A stretch of DNA of 64,000 bases from Mycobacterium kyogaense (GTDB lineage Bacteria > Actinomycetota > Actinomycetes > Mycobacteriales > Mycobacteriaceae): assembly GCF_003254575.1 (NCBI RefSeq), contig NZ_QJUA01000009.1, positions 90,321-154,320 on the forward strand, given 5' to 3'. The notes under the pieces were generated by a model. That model saw only the letters and a program-made list of their open reading frames with translations. It searched no databases and was not told where the DNA came from. Position 1 is the first letter of the stretch. Every line of letters starts with the position of its first letter. Below, piece by piece: positions 17,286 to 24,614 of the stretch. The translations under genes and the position numbers were made by a program.

Positions 17286-18109
17286 AGCGCGCCCTGCCGT
17301 GTCGCGGAGCGTCGGGCGACCCAGTCGGCCAACCGCGCCGACGGTACTGCGAGCGCGACGAACAACAGGCCGGCCACCACGTACGGGGTGAAGTTGTACG
17401 TGGTGGCGGACTGGATCTGCGCGGCGCGCACGGCATCGACGGCACCGAGCACGGAGATGAGCCCGCAGTCCTTCTGCAGCGCGACGAAGTCGTTGAGCAG
17501 GGCGGGGGTGACCCGGCGAGTGGCCTGGGGGAGGACCACCAGGCGCATGGTCTGGCGGTAGGCGAGGCCAAGTGAGCGTGCGGCGGCGAATTGAGAGGGG
17601 TGCACCGATTCGATGCCCGCCCGCAGGACCTCGGCGACGTAGGCCGAATACACGAGCACCAGGGCGAGACCGCCGAGGATCACGGCGCTGGTAGGCAGAC
17701 CGGTGAGGCGCAGGCCGGGCAGGCCGAAGCCGACGAGGTAGAGGCAGATGAGCAGCGGCAGCCCGCGGAACAGGTCCACGTAGCCGGTGGCCAAGGCGCG
17801 CAACGGAAACCAGACGGGTCCGCGCAGGGTGCGCAGCGCGGCGAGGGTGAGCCCGGCTATGAGCACGAGGATCTGGCAGACGATGAGCACGCGGATGTTC
17901 AGCCACAGGCCGGATAGCAGAGCGGGTAGGCTGTCCCAGCCGATGCGCAGGTTGAAGAAGGAATCGCGCACCCGCGGCCAACCCGGCGCCGAGGTGACCG
18001 CGAACAGCAGCACCGCGGCGAACACGACCGTCGACAGCAGCGCCACCAGGGTCGAGCGGCGCGCCCGCGCCTGCCGGTAGGCCACGCGGTCGATGCCGAC
18101 GGTGGTCAC
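17282..18109 (-). CDS. Polar amino-acid ABC transporter permease
   Basis: 275 residues from a GTG at 18109 that overlaps the binding-protein stop (GTGA); its own stop overlaps the ATPase start, so all three genes are translationally coupled. Several membrane helices are visible, starting with LVALLSTVVFAAVLLFAV. The HisM/GlnP-type coupling motif is present (EVLRAGIESVHPSQFAAARSLG spans the EAA loop, here read in parts: EVLRAGIESV and QFAAARSLGL). One permease gene only, so the channel is probably a homodimer. Confidence 0.93.
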   Translation of the reverse strand: MTTVGIDRVAYRQARARRSTLVALLSTVVFAAVLLFAVTSAPGWPRVRDSFFNLRIGWDSLPALLSGLWLNIRVLIVCQILVLIAGLTLAALRTLRGPVWFPLRALATGYVDLFRGLPLLICLYLVGFGLPGLRLTGLPTSAVILGGLALVLVYSAYVAEVLRAGIESVHPSQFAAARSLGLAYRQTMRLVVLPQATRRVTPALLNDFVALQKDCGLISVLGAVDAVRAAQIQSATTYNFTPYVVAGLLFVALAVPSARLADWVARRSATRQGAL

Positions 18110-18963
18110 GACAGGACCGGTGCGTTCCCCGCCTGGGCGAGCCACGTCTTCTGCAGCTCCGCGAGCTCGCCGCGGTCACGGAGTTGATCGACGGCGCGGG
18201 AGACGCACGCCGTCAACGGGCTGCCCTTGTCGAGGACGATCCCGAACTGTTCGGGCTTGTCCGAGCCGGCCGGCAGCTGCCCGACGATCTTGCCGTCGGT
18301 GAGCTCGGCCTGGATCTGGAACGCGGTGGGCAGGTCGACGACGAGGCCGTCGATCTGGCCGTTGGCGAGTGCGGCTTTGGCGTCGTCGTTGTTGTTGAAC
18401 ACCGCGACGCCGGGGTCGATCTTCTGGGCGGCGGTGTAGCTGGTGGAGCCCACCTGCGCGCCGAGCTTGAGGCCTTTGAGTCCGTCGACGGTGGTGACAT
18501 TGGCTGCGGGGGAGGACTTCAACGCGACGACGGTCTGGGTGACGTCGTAGTAGGGGGAGGAGAAGTCGACGGCCTGCTTGCGTTCGTCGGTGATGGAGAA
18601 CTCGTTGAGGTCAGCGTCGAACTGCTTGGGCCCGGGTGCGATCGCGGCGTTGAAGGGGACGCGAATCCAGGTGACGTTTTCCTTGGCGTAGCCGAGTTCG
18701 CCCGCGACGGCGTAGGCGACGGCCGACTCGAAGCCCTTGCTGTTGGTGGGGTCGTCGCTGTCAAACCAGGGGGAGTACGCCGGCTGGTCGGCGGCGACGG
18801 TGAAGGTGCCCGGCTTCAGTGTCTTGAGGTTGTCCTTGGTGCAGGTGTCGGCGCTGGCCGACGCCGACGACGAGGCGGCCGGTTGCTCGTCGGCCGGGGC
18901 GCACGCGGTCATGGCCGCGGGGACGAGGGCGAGCGCGCAGAGGACACCAGTGAGGCGATGCAT
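18106..18963 (-). CDS. Polar amino-acid ABC transporter substrate-binding lipoprotein
   Basis: 285 residues from the ATG at 18963 (MHRLTGVLCALALV); ATGs 9 and 12 bases upstream are alternatives. A lipoprotein signal ends at AAMTAC-A, followed by a Ser/Ala linker. The SBP family 3 fold shows in GTFTVAADQPAYSPWF, FNAAIAPGPKQFDADLNEFSIT, ERKQAVDFSSPYYD and LGAQVGSTSYTAA. It captures a polar amino acid outside the membrane for the downstream permease and ATPase. The specificity is not readable. It begins 68 bases after the end of the MFS gene, same strand. Confidence 0.92.
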   Translation of the reverse strand: MHRLTGVLCALALVPAAMTACAPADEQPAASSSASASADTCTKDNLKTLKPGTFTVAADQPAYSPWFDSDDPTNSKGFESAVAYAVAGELGYAKENVTWIRVPFNAAIAPGPKQFDADLNEFSITDERKQAVDFSSPYYDVTQTVVALKSSPAANVTTVDGLKGLKLGAQVGSTSYTAAQKIDPGVAVFNNNDDAKAALANGQIDGLVVDLPTAFQIQAELTDGKIVGQLPAGSDKPEQFGIVLDKGSPLTACVSRAVDQLRDRGELAELQKTWLAQAGNAPVLS

Positions 18964-19031
18964 GCGCGGCATCATCGCGCATCTGGCCGCCGCACGCTAC
19001 GTATCGGTGCGACGTGATCGGATCGGTGTGC

Positions 19032-20591
19032 TCATGACCGCTTCTCCAGCGGATGCGAGGGAAGAGCGAAGAGTACGAAGAACGCTCCTGCGAGGCACAC
19101 CACGGCCGCGGTCAGGCACCCCGCGCTCATGCCGGACAGGAACGCGTCGCCCACAGCGCTGCGAACAGAGCCGGCGATCGCCGCGGGGGACTGTGCAGCG
19201 ACGGCAAGCCCTTGCGCCAGCCCTTCGCCCGCGATGGCACGCGCCGATTCCGGCAAGATCTGCACGGCTGCAGCGTCGTTCAGCCGGGTGAGATACAGCG
19301 TCGAGAAGATGCTGCCGAGCACGGCGACGCCGAGGGTGCCGCCGACTTGACGGGTGGCGTCGTTGACGGCGGAGCCCGCGCCGGCCTGCTCGGGACGCAC
19401 GACACCCATGATGGAGTCGGTCGCCGGAGCGCTGGTCAGGCCGAGTCCGCCGCCGAGGAGCACCATCTGGGCCGCCATCACCGGGTAGCTCACGCTGACG
19501 TCGACCACGCTCACCCAGGCGAAGGCCGCCGCCATCAGCACCAGGCCGAGCGCCACAATGACTTTCGTGCCGATGCGCCCGACGGCGAGCCGGGTGCCGA
19601 GCACTGAACCGATGGCGATCGACAGTGCGACGGGGAGGATGCGGACGCCGGTCTCCAGCGGACCGAAGTCCTGCAGCAACTGCATGAACTGAGTGATCAA
19701 GAAGATGAAGCCGAACAGCGCGAAGAACGCCACGGTGACGGCTCCGCTGGCGGCGCTGAACCGCAGGTTCGCGAAGAGGCTGACGTCGATGAGCGGGTCG
19801 GCCTGGCGGCGCTCCCAGACCGCGAACCAGATGCCCGCGAGGAGCGTCACCGCGAAGCCGGCGAGGGTCGGAATCGACGTCCAACCCCGCTCCGGTGCCT
19901 CGATGATCGTGTACACCAGCGCGGCGAGCATGACGACGGACAGCAGCAGGCCACCGCGATCGAGGCGCGATGTCGCGTCGGCCTTCGCGGAAGGGATGAC
20001 CATCGGCGCCGCGACGGCCGCGGCGAGTGCGATGGGGGCGAGCGCGAGGAACAGGCTGCCCCACCAGAATGCTTCGAGCAGAGCGCCGCCGAGGATCGGG
20101 CCGATGGCTACCCCGAGGCCGGTGACGGCGCCCCACGCTCCGATCGCCGCGGCGCGTTGGCGGGGTTCGCGGAAGGTGTCGGTGATGATCGCCAGTGTGG
20201 TCGGGTAGATCATCGCTGACGCGACGCCCATCACCACCCGCATCGCGATGAGCTCACCGGTGGTGGTGCACAACGCCGCACCGATGCTGGCTGCCGCGAA
20301 GAGGACGAGGCCGGCGATCAGTGTGCGACGGCGGCCGAACTTATCGCCGATGGTGCCGCCGGCCAGAACGAGTGCGGCGAACGCCAGGTTGTAGGCGTCG
20401 ACGATCCACTGGAGGCCGCGTGTGGATGCGTCGAGTGATGAATTCAGCGTCGGCAGAGCGACATTGACGATGGTGGTTTCGACGTTGATCGCCAGGGCGG
20501 CGACGAGGACGACGGCCAGTACGGCGCCGGGACGTTTCGTGTGGCGCGTGATGCTGCCGGCCGTGGAACGGTCGAGCGCGTGTGAGGTCAT
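19032..20591 (-). CDS. DHA2-family MFS drug efflux transporter (EmrB/QacA-like)
   Basis: 519 residues with about 14 membrane segments. Motif A is in GGTIGDKFGRRRTLIAG; the DHA2-type motif is ALNINVETTIVNVALP-like near residue 35 (AINVETTIVNVALPTLN). The SLFANLRFSAAS and APATDSIMGVVRPEQAG stretches are typical of this family. It would export hydrophobic drugs or cations by proton antiport. It lies directly downstream of a TetR gene on the same strand, and the 83-base gap between them contains a long dyad, so TetR control is likely. Confidence 0.9.
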   Translation of the reverse strand: MTSHALDRSTAGSITRHTKRPGAVLAVVLVAALAINVETTIVNVALPTLNSSLDASTRGLQWIVDAYNLAFAALVLAGGTIGDKFGRRRTLIAGLVLFAAASIGAALCTTTGELIAMRVVMGVASAMIYPTTLAIITDTFREPRQRAAAIGAWGAVTGLGVAIGPILGGALLEAFWWGSLFLALAPIALAAAVAAPMVIPSAKADATSRLDRGGLLLSVVMLAALVYTIIEAPERGWTSIPTLAGFAVTLLAGIWFAVWERRQADPLIDVSLFANLRFSAASGAVTVAFFALFGFIFLITQFMQLLQDFGPLETGVRILPVALSIAIGSVLGTRLAVGRIGTKVIVALGLVLMAAAFAWVSVVDVSVSYPVMAAQMVLLGGGLGLTSAPATDSIMGVVRPEQAGAGSAVNDATRQVGGTLGVAVLGSIFSTLYLTRLNDAAAVQILPESARAIAGEGLAQGLAVAAQSPAAIAGSVRSAVGDAFLSGMSAGCLTAAVVCLAGAFFVLFALPSHPLEKRS

Positions 20592-20605
20592 GGAAGAACC
20601 GCCTT

Positions 20606-20661
20606 ATGTTGACGCGGATAACTTCGTCGAGCATGACAGTGGAAGTTATCGCTGTCAACAT
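20606..20661. promoter_or_regulatory. Candidate TetR operator pair upstream of the MFS gene
   Basis: Left arm 20606-20624 (ATGTTGACGCGGATAACTT) and right arm 20643-20661 match as an inverted repeat at 16 of 19 positions, 18 bases apart. Each arm is also a small imperfect dyad (GTTGAC-GCG-GATAAC; GTTATC-GCT-GTCAAC), so there may be two operators. A TTGACA-like -35 for the MFS gene falls in the right arm on the minus strand. Binding is inferred. Confidence 0.5.
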
Positions 20662-20674
20662 GTGCGGCGAGCCG

Positions 20675-21286
20675 TTAGCGGATGCCTTCGCCGATGACGT
20701 CGAGCAAGCGACCGGTGATCACCTGTTTGCGCGCGTCGTCGGTCGTTGCCAACGGCCCGTCGAGATAGAGGACGGAGAGGCCGTGGACCGAGGCCCAGGC
20801 GGCTTCGTCGAGCCCGTCGCGCTTGCGCTCGTCGAGCAGGCCGACGGTGACCAGGTCGTCGATACAACGGCCGAGGATGTGGAACGGATGGCGGCTCGAC
20901 GGGGTGGCGTCATCGGTGCGGCTCGGCCCGCCGGGGGCGAACGCGGCGCGGAACAGGCCGGGCTCGGCAAGGGCGAAGTCGACGTAGGCCTGCCCGGTGG
21001 CGCGCAGACGGGCCACGGCGCGGGGACCGCGCGGCCCGCGGTTGGGGATGCGGGCCAGCGCCTCGAGCATCTGGTCGCCGAGGAGACCCATGGCGTGCTC
21101 TTTGACGGCGGCCAGAAGTGCGTGACGATCGGAGTAATGCCGGTATGCCGCAGCGTTACTCACGCCGACGGCGCGCTGAACGTCGCGCATGACCACGGCG
21201 TCGGGGCCGCCGGCGCGAGCAAGTTCGACGGCCTGCTCGAGAAGCGCCTGACGCAGATTGCCGTGGTGATACGAGCTCGCCGCCAT
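20675..21286 (-). CDS. TetR-family regulator
   Basis: 203 residues from the ATG at 21286 (MAASSYHHGNLRQAL). The HTH is in residues 10-60: LLEQAVELARAGG, VVMRDVQRAVGVSNAAAYRHY, SDRHALLAAVKEHA. The SYHHGNLR start is typical of TetR proteins with a WHG C-terminal domain, and AYVDFALAEPGLFRAAFAPGG agrees. It probably represses the MFS efflux gene downstream on the same strand. The tRNA-Leu gene and the island begin 70 bases upstream of its start. Confidence 0.9.
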   Translation of the reverse strand: MAASSYHHGNLRQALLEQAVELARAGGPDAVVMRDVQRAVGVSNAAAYRHYSDRHALLAAVKEHAMGLLGDQMLEALARIPNRGPRGPRAVARLRATGQAYVDFALAEPGLFRAAFAPGGPSRTDDATPSSRHPFHILGRCIDDLVTVGLLDERKRDGLDEAAWASVHGLSVLYLDGPLATTDDARKQVITGRLLDVIGEGIR

Positions 21287-21356
21287 GTTGACCAGTCTTA
21301 CATCGGACACGCCACATCAAAGCCGAGGCGGCCTGAAGTATGTTCTGAGGGCGTAC

Positions 21357-21430
21357 GCCCCCATAGCCCAATTGGCAGAGGCAGCGGACTTAAAATCCGC
21401 CAAGTGTCGGTTCGAGTCCGATTGGGGGCA
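21357..21430 (+). tRNA. tRNA-Leu (anticodon UAA), island insertion target
   Basis: Cloverleaf read by eye: acceptor GCCCCCA (21357-21363) pairs with TGGGGGC (21423-21429), discriminator A21430. The anticodon stem GCGGA/TCCGC encloses loop CTTAAAA, giving anticodon TAA. The variable region is only five bases. The T arm is GTCGG-TTCGAGT-CCGAT, with one G-U pair at its base. CCA is not encoded. Its 3' 43 bases are repeated at 31264-31306. A UAA anticodon on a short-variable-arm (class I) body is odd for leucine, but I recall such a gene in other actinobacteria. Confidence 0.92.
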
Positions 21431-21431
21431 C
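21389..21431 (+). repeat. attL: 43-base direct repeat inside the tRNA gene
   Basis: From CTTAAAATCC in the anticodon loop through the T arm and acceptor to the base after the discriminator. It matches 31264-31306 at 42 of 43 positions (T21422 versus C31297). Position and identity are those expected of an integrase core site in a tRNA 3' end. Confidence 0.88.
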
Positions 21432-21791
21432 TGTAAAACCGCTGATAGGGGCGTTATCGGTCGGTCCAATCGGCGAGACGGACGGTTTCACCCCGGCGTC
21501 ACCCCGGCGGGTCGCGGGATCGCGACGGCGGGACCGCGCCCGTAGCTAACACGCCCACCTGGCCCGCTCATGGCTGCGTAGGCGTGATGCGGCGTGGGAC
21601 CCGCTCCGAGGGGGCGGGCGAGGTCAACGCACATGTCAGTGGGCGAATAAGGGCGCGCTGGGTTAAAGCCTGCGAAGCCGACGCGCGACGTCGGACGCCT
21701 GCGCGAAGTGGCCCGCCTTCCGATGCTGTTGAGCTACGTTCGACACGTGTCTGGCGAACCTCCTGCTAGAAAGTCATCTGCGCTTGACTGT
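21432..21791. other. Non-coding left edge of the island
   Basis: No convincing gene. A frame running antisense through the attL repeat ends in the tRNA and is stopped by TAG upstream, as expected of chance. CACCCCGGCGTCACCCCGG-type short repeats occur near 21490-21510. A position next to attL is where an integrase is usually found, and none is visible. Confidence 0.5.
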
Positions 21792-22397
21792 ATGCGTTCG
21801 AGGGGCGTGTGGTTCTGGGCCGCCGTCATCACCCTCGGCTCGGTTATTGCGTTATGGGTCGGATCGCAAGTCGCGGTCTGGATGGGACAGAACGTTGACT
21901 GGTACACCGGATTCGGGCAATGGTTGGGCGCGCTCAGTAGCCTCATCGCTGCCGGTGCGGCATTGTGGATTGCAGTTTCGGATCGTCGCCAGATCGACGC
22001 GCGAACTGAGGCAGATCTGAAGCGGGAAGCGGCTTTGGTCAGAGTCGAGATAACCAAGTACCGTCCCGACATATGGCATGACTACGACATACCTGGGATT
22101 AAAATTGAAAACCGTCGATCAAATCGAATCTTCGATATCAAGTTGATCCGACTCGCGACCGGCGGCAGCGACAGACTCTCCGATACCTCGCTTGATGAAG
22201 TCGAGTTCCACTTGGGGTCGCAGGGGCAGCTTCAGGAGTTGTCGGACCCCGCGCAGCCCTTAGATACAGACCAGTCCTTAAACATTCTGATTAAGACCTT
22301 CGCCATCGAGCAGACCGATTACGTGGCAGTGCAATACACCGACTCGTCCGGGCGGCGCTGGGAGGTCGATACCGACGGTCGCGTCCGCCGAATGTGA
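21792..22397 (+). CDS. Unassigned two-helix membrane protein, island cargo
   Basis: 201 residues from the ATG at 21792 (MRSRGVWFWAAVITLG); a longer form from 21708 would add 28 unpersuasive residues. Two membrane segments (about residues 5-27 and 42-62; the second is WLGALSSLIAAGAALWIA) are followed by a short basic stretch (DRRQIDARTEADLKREA) and a ~120-residue soluble, beta-rich domain that ends in a WEVDTDGRVRRM tail. The WYTGFGQWLGALSSLIAAG pattern recurs in short actinobacterial membrane proteins, but I know no function. It is convergent with the defence operon and separated from it by another cargo gene. Confidence 0.6.
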   Translation: MRSRGVWFWAAVITLGSVIALWVGSQVAVWMGQNVDWYTGFGQWLGALSSLIAAGAALWIAVSDRRQIDARTEADLKREAALVRVEITKYRPDIWHDYDIPGIKIENRRSNRIFDIKLIRLATGGSDRLSDTSLDEVEFHLGSQGQLQELSDPAQPLDTDQSLNILIKTFAIEQTDYVAVQYTDSSGRRWEVDTDGRVRRM

Positions 22398-22490
22398 TTT
22401 TTCGGTGGCTGCACTATGGGCTTGAAGTGCGCCGCGACTAGGCGGTCCAACCGGGGCGGGGTCTGAGGGCACCCACCCCGGTCGGAGGTT

Positions 22491-22748
22491 CTAGCGGGCG
22501 ATCTGCTCGCCGGGGTATCCGCGAACCTCGCCGCGCGGTCGCCGCTGCTGCCGCGGAATGGGCGACCCCTCGACAAGCTCAACCGGCGGTGCCTTTGGCT
22601 GATACGCGCCGCCGTCACTTGGTGCCCGGCCATTGAGGTGTTGCGGGACGAGGCCTGGCCCGTAGCCGAACTCGCTGCTTTGGTCGCCGGATGCCTGGGG
22701 GGTAACCTCTTTCGAGGTGTTGGCGGGACACCGGTGCGACAGCACCAT
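22491..22748 (-). CDS. Possible small Pro/Gly/Arg-rich protein, island cargo
   Basis: 85 residues from ATG 22748, with AGGGGG 6 bases upstream as a ribosome site. Third positions are mostly G or C, which supports coding. The protein is polar and Pro/Gln/Gly-rich (PKAPPVELVEGSPIPRQQRR) with no hydrophobic core, so probably disordered. No family recognised. Overlapping frames on the same strand are weaker. It may be a real small gene or an open frame by chance in a GC-rich patch. Confidence 0.35.
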   Translation of the reverse strand: MVLSHRCPANTSKEVTPQASGDQSSEFGYGPGLVPQHLNGRAPSDGGAYQPKAPPVELVEGSPIPRQQRRPRGEVRGYPGEQIAR

Positions 22749-23058
22749 ATCCCCCTAGCGTCAATTTCAGTCCGAAGACGTGAGATCGGTTAACTACTAG
22801 CGTCTTTGGCGCCACGCGGCCCGCTTCAGGTCAAAGGTGCGGCCTGGTGGCCATCCCGATAAGACCCGCGACAGTCGGTGCCGCCTGGGGCGTTCACCCC
22901 ACCGGGTGACATACGACCTACTGCCGATGTGCGGTGCTCCCTCGCTGCGGCGGTCTTTGTAGATCGATATGTTCTAGCTGGTAGTCAGGGCGAGCCACTA
23001 CGTCGTGGTCGTGTGCTCACGGCATTGCTACGCTGCTTCCATTCGAGAGGGGGCACAG
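22749..23058. other. Gap between island cargo genes
   Basis: No gene supported. It should contain the promoter of the 23059 gene; AGAGGGGG just before 23059 is its likely ribosome site. No repeat or hairpin stood out. Confidence 0.4.
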
Positions 23059-23712
23059 ATGTCGACCGGACCATCTCTGGGTCAAGATGACGTGGGCCAG
23101 GCGGTGCAAGAGATGCGACGGCTCTTAAGCCAGCGCTATGGAGAGGACGTCGATCCGCTGCCCCTTGCGGCGATTGGCCTCGCCCAGAGAGCTTGGCGCA
23201 ACATTGAAGTGGAGGGCGTTCATGGAGGGCCAGCCAGTTCAAGCATCAGCGACGGGGAGATGTTTGCTGCCAACGTAGCAACAACTCGGTTGGTATCGAC
23301 ACACCTGCGATCGTTTCCGACAGTGGACTGGGACGCGCTGATCGCGTCGCTCATTGATCCGGACCGTATCGCTGGACGTCGTTCGGTGCGGGACCTTCTT
23401 GGCGACTCATACCAATCTTGGTCAGACACGGTCTACGGTGTCATTGGGACGCAGCAAGAGTTCATGGCACGCTACGGAGCTGAATTCTTTGTGTGGTTCA
23501 ACGCCTCGTGTAGCTTGCAATCCACCGAATGGTGGGGGAGCCCGGAGTGGCCGGCGATCGCTGAGAAGTTCGTCGAGGATCTGAAAGAGAGCCCGCCGGG
23601 AATCGATCCGACGTTCCTTCGGAAGTGCCTGATTGACGCACCCGATGAACTAGATCCAGAGATCCTTGAGTGGTGCGTTGATCGATCGATCGGCTATACG
23701 CACCTGGATTAA
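23059..23712 (+). CDS. Unassigned soluble protein, island cargo
   Basis: 217 residues from ATG 23059 (MSTGPSLGQDDVGQAV), chosen for the AGAGGGGG site 6 bases upstream; an earlier in-frame start would lie inside that site. Mostly helical and acidic, with Trp-rich patches (QSTEWWGSPEWPAIAE, DSYQSWSDTVYG). No signal peptide or membrane segment. I recognise no domain. Codon use resembles the STAND gene more than the core genes. It ends 185 bases from the convergent partner gene of the STAND operon, so it may or may not belong to the same system. Confidence 0.7.
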   Translation: MSTGPSLGQDDVGQAVQEMRRLLSQRYGEDVDPLPLAAIGLAQRAWRNIEVEGVHGGPASSSISDGEMFAANVATTRLVSTHLRSFPTVDWDALIASLIDPDRIAGRRSVRDLLGDSYQSWSDTVYGVIGTQQEFMARYGAEFFVWFNASCSLQSTEWWGSPEWPAIAEKFVEDLKESPPGIDPTFLRKCLIDAPDELDPEILEWCVDRSIGYTHLD

Positions 23713-23897
23713 CGGAGAGGCATGTCGGCCCTGACGGTCGGCTGCACCTGAAGCCGGAGCCGGAGCCGAAACCTGGTGTACGGCATCGATACTCGACGCG
23801 CCAGCTTCATCATTGCTATTGTAGATAGAGTTTTCGTCTGAGCCCAGCCCGGCAGGATTATTGCTTACGGCAGTACCCATATGCGCCGGCCAGCGTT

Positions 23898-24614
23898 CTA
23901 GGCACTCGGAGTAATCTCGCCCGCGCTCGTCCTTAGGCTTTGGAGTGTCTGAATCAAGAGATCGACCGCAGACACCAATTTGTCGCGGAGCACCGATATC
24001 TCGTCGTCGTCAACACCTGCGTCGTTTATTGGGTCTTCTTCCCCGTCCCAACTCTCGTCCTCGCTGGCTTTTGACGCAGCAGCCGTTCGAGTAAATCGCC
24101 GAACTTGTCGCAGCGACCTCTTGTACTCCTCGTCTGCCACATCTTGACCGAGCCGGATCCACTGTGTCTCTCGTGCGGATGCAGATGCGGCAGCCAGTGC
24201 CACAGCAAAGCGCACAACACGATAGGCACCTTCATCAACAGAGCATGCTCCGGCAAGCACGTCGCTGTCTGACGTGTCTTGCCCGGACGGGGCTGCCGTC
24301 TCATCGAAGATCCCCAAGCGGCCCCACGGCTTGTAACTCTCTTCGAGTCGAGCCAAAGCGGCGAACACTTGGTCAAAGCTTTGGAAGGGATAGCGAAGGA
24401 CTGGAAGGTGGCCACGTTGCGCCCAGATCTGAAGTATCACTTCAGCAGCCTCTGCCTTCACAGACGCTGTATGTTCGGGAGAACTGTTTTCAACCTTCAA
24501 CAGGAGCTCCGCGACGTATTGCGCCATCCAGTTTCCAAGCATGTCGCTGTTACGCAATTCGGCAGCCAAGCGCTCTCCCAACGAAAGAACATCGTCAGAG
24601 TTCACGTACTTCAC
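23898..24614 (-). CDS. Unassigned partner protein of the Avs-like STAND NTPase
   Basis: About 238 residues from the GTG at 24614 (or 235 from the GTG at 24605). Both starts lie before the STAND stop at 24595, so the genes overlap by 11-20 bases in different frames and are translationally coupled. The frame is open to 24836 but that part is a shadow of the STAND gene. Content: a helical N-terminal half (SLGERLAAELRNSDMLGNWM, YVAELLLKVENS), a basic region (YKRSLRQVRRFTRTAAASK), then a strongly acidic patch (DESWDGEEDPINDAGVDDDE) and a final helix (LRDKLVSAVDLLIQTLQSL). No catalytic motif or domain recognised. Some AVAST subtypes are two-gene systems, so an accessory role is plausible. Confidence 0.75.
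   Translation of the reverse strand: MKYVNSDDVLSLGERLAAELRNSDMLGNWMAQYVAELLLKVENSSPEHTASVKAEAAEVILQIWAQRGHLPVLRYPFQSFDQVFAALARLEESYKPWGRLGIFDETAAPSGQDTSDSDVLAGACSVDEGAYRVVRFAVALAAASASARETQWIRLGQDVADEEYKRSLRQVRRFTRTAAASKASEDESWDGEEDPINDAGVDDDEISVLRDKLVSAVDLLIQTLQSLRTSAGEITPSA

Noticed and set aside
18184..19017. 277-residue frame opposite the binding protein
   Set aside because: Gly/Val/Arg-rich shadow of the SBP gene.
21392..21560. Antisense frame ending in the tRNA as a possible integrase C terminus
   Set aside because: Interrupted by TAG after about 50 codons, and its tail is simply the tRNA read backwards.
23650..23880. 76-residue minus-strand frame after the STAND partner gene
   Set aside because: Overlaps the end of the convergent 23059 gene, has no clear ribosome site and is low-complexity Ala/Ser/Asp; could be a third operon gene but evidence is too thin.
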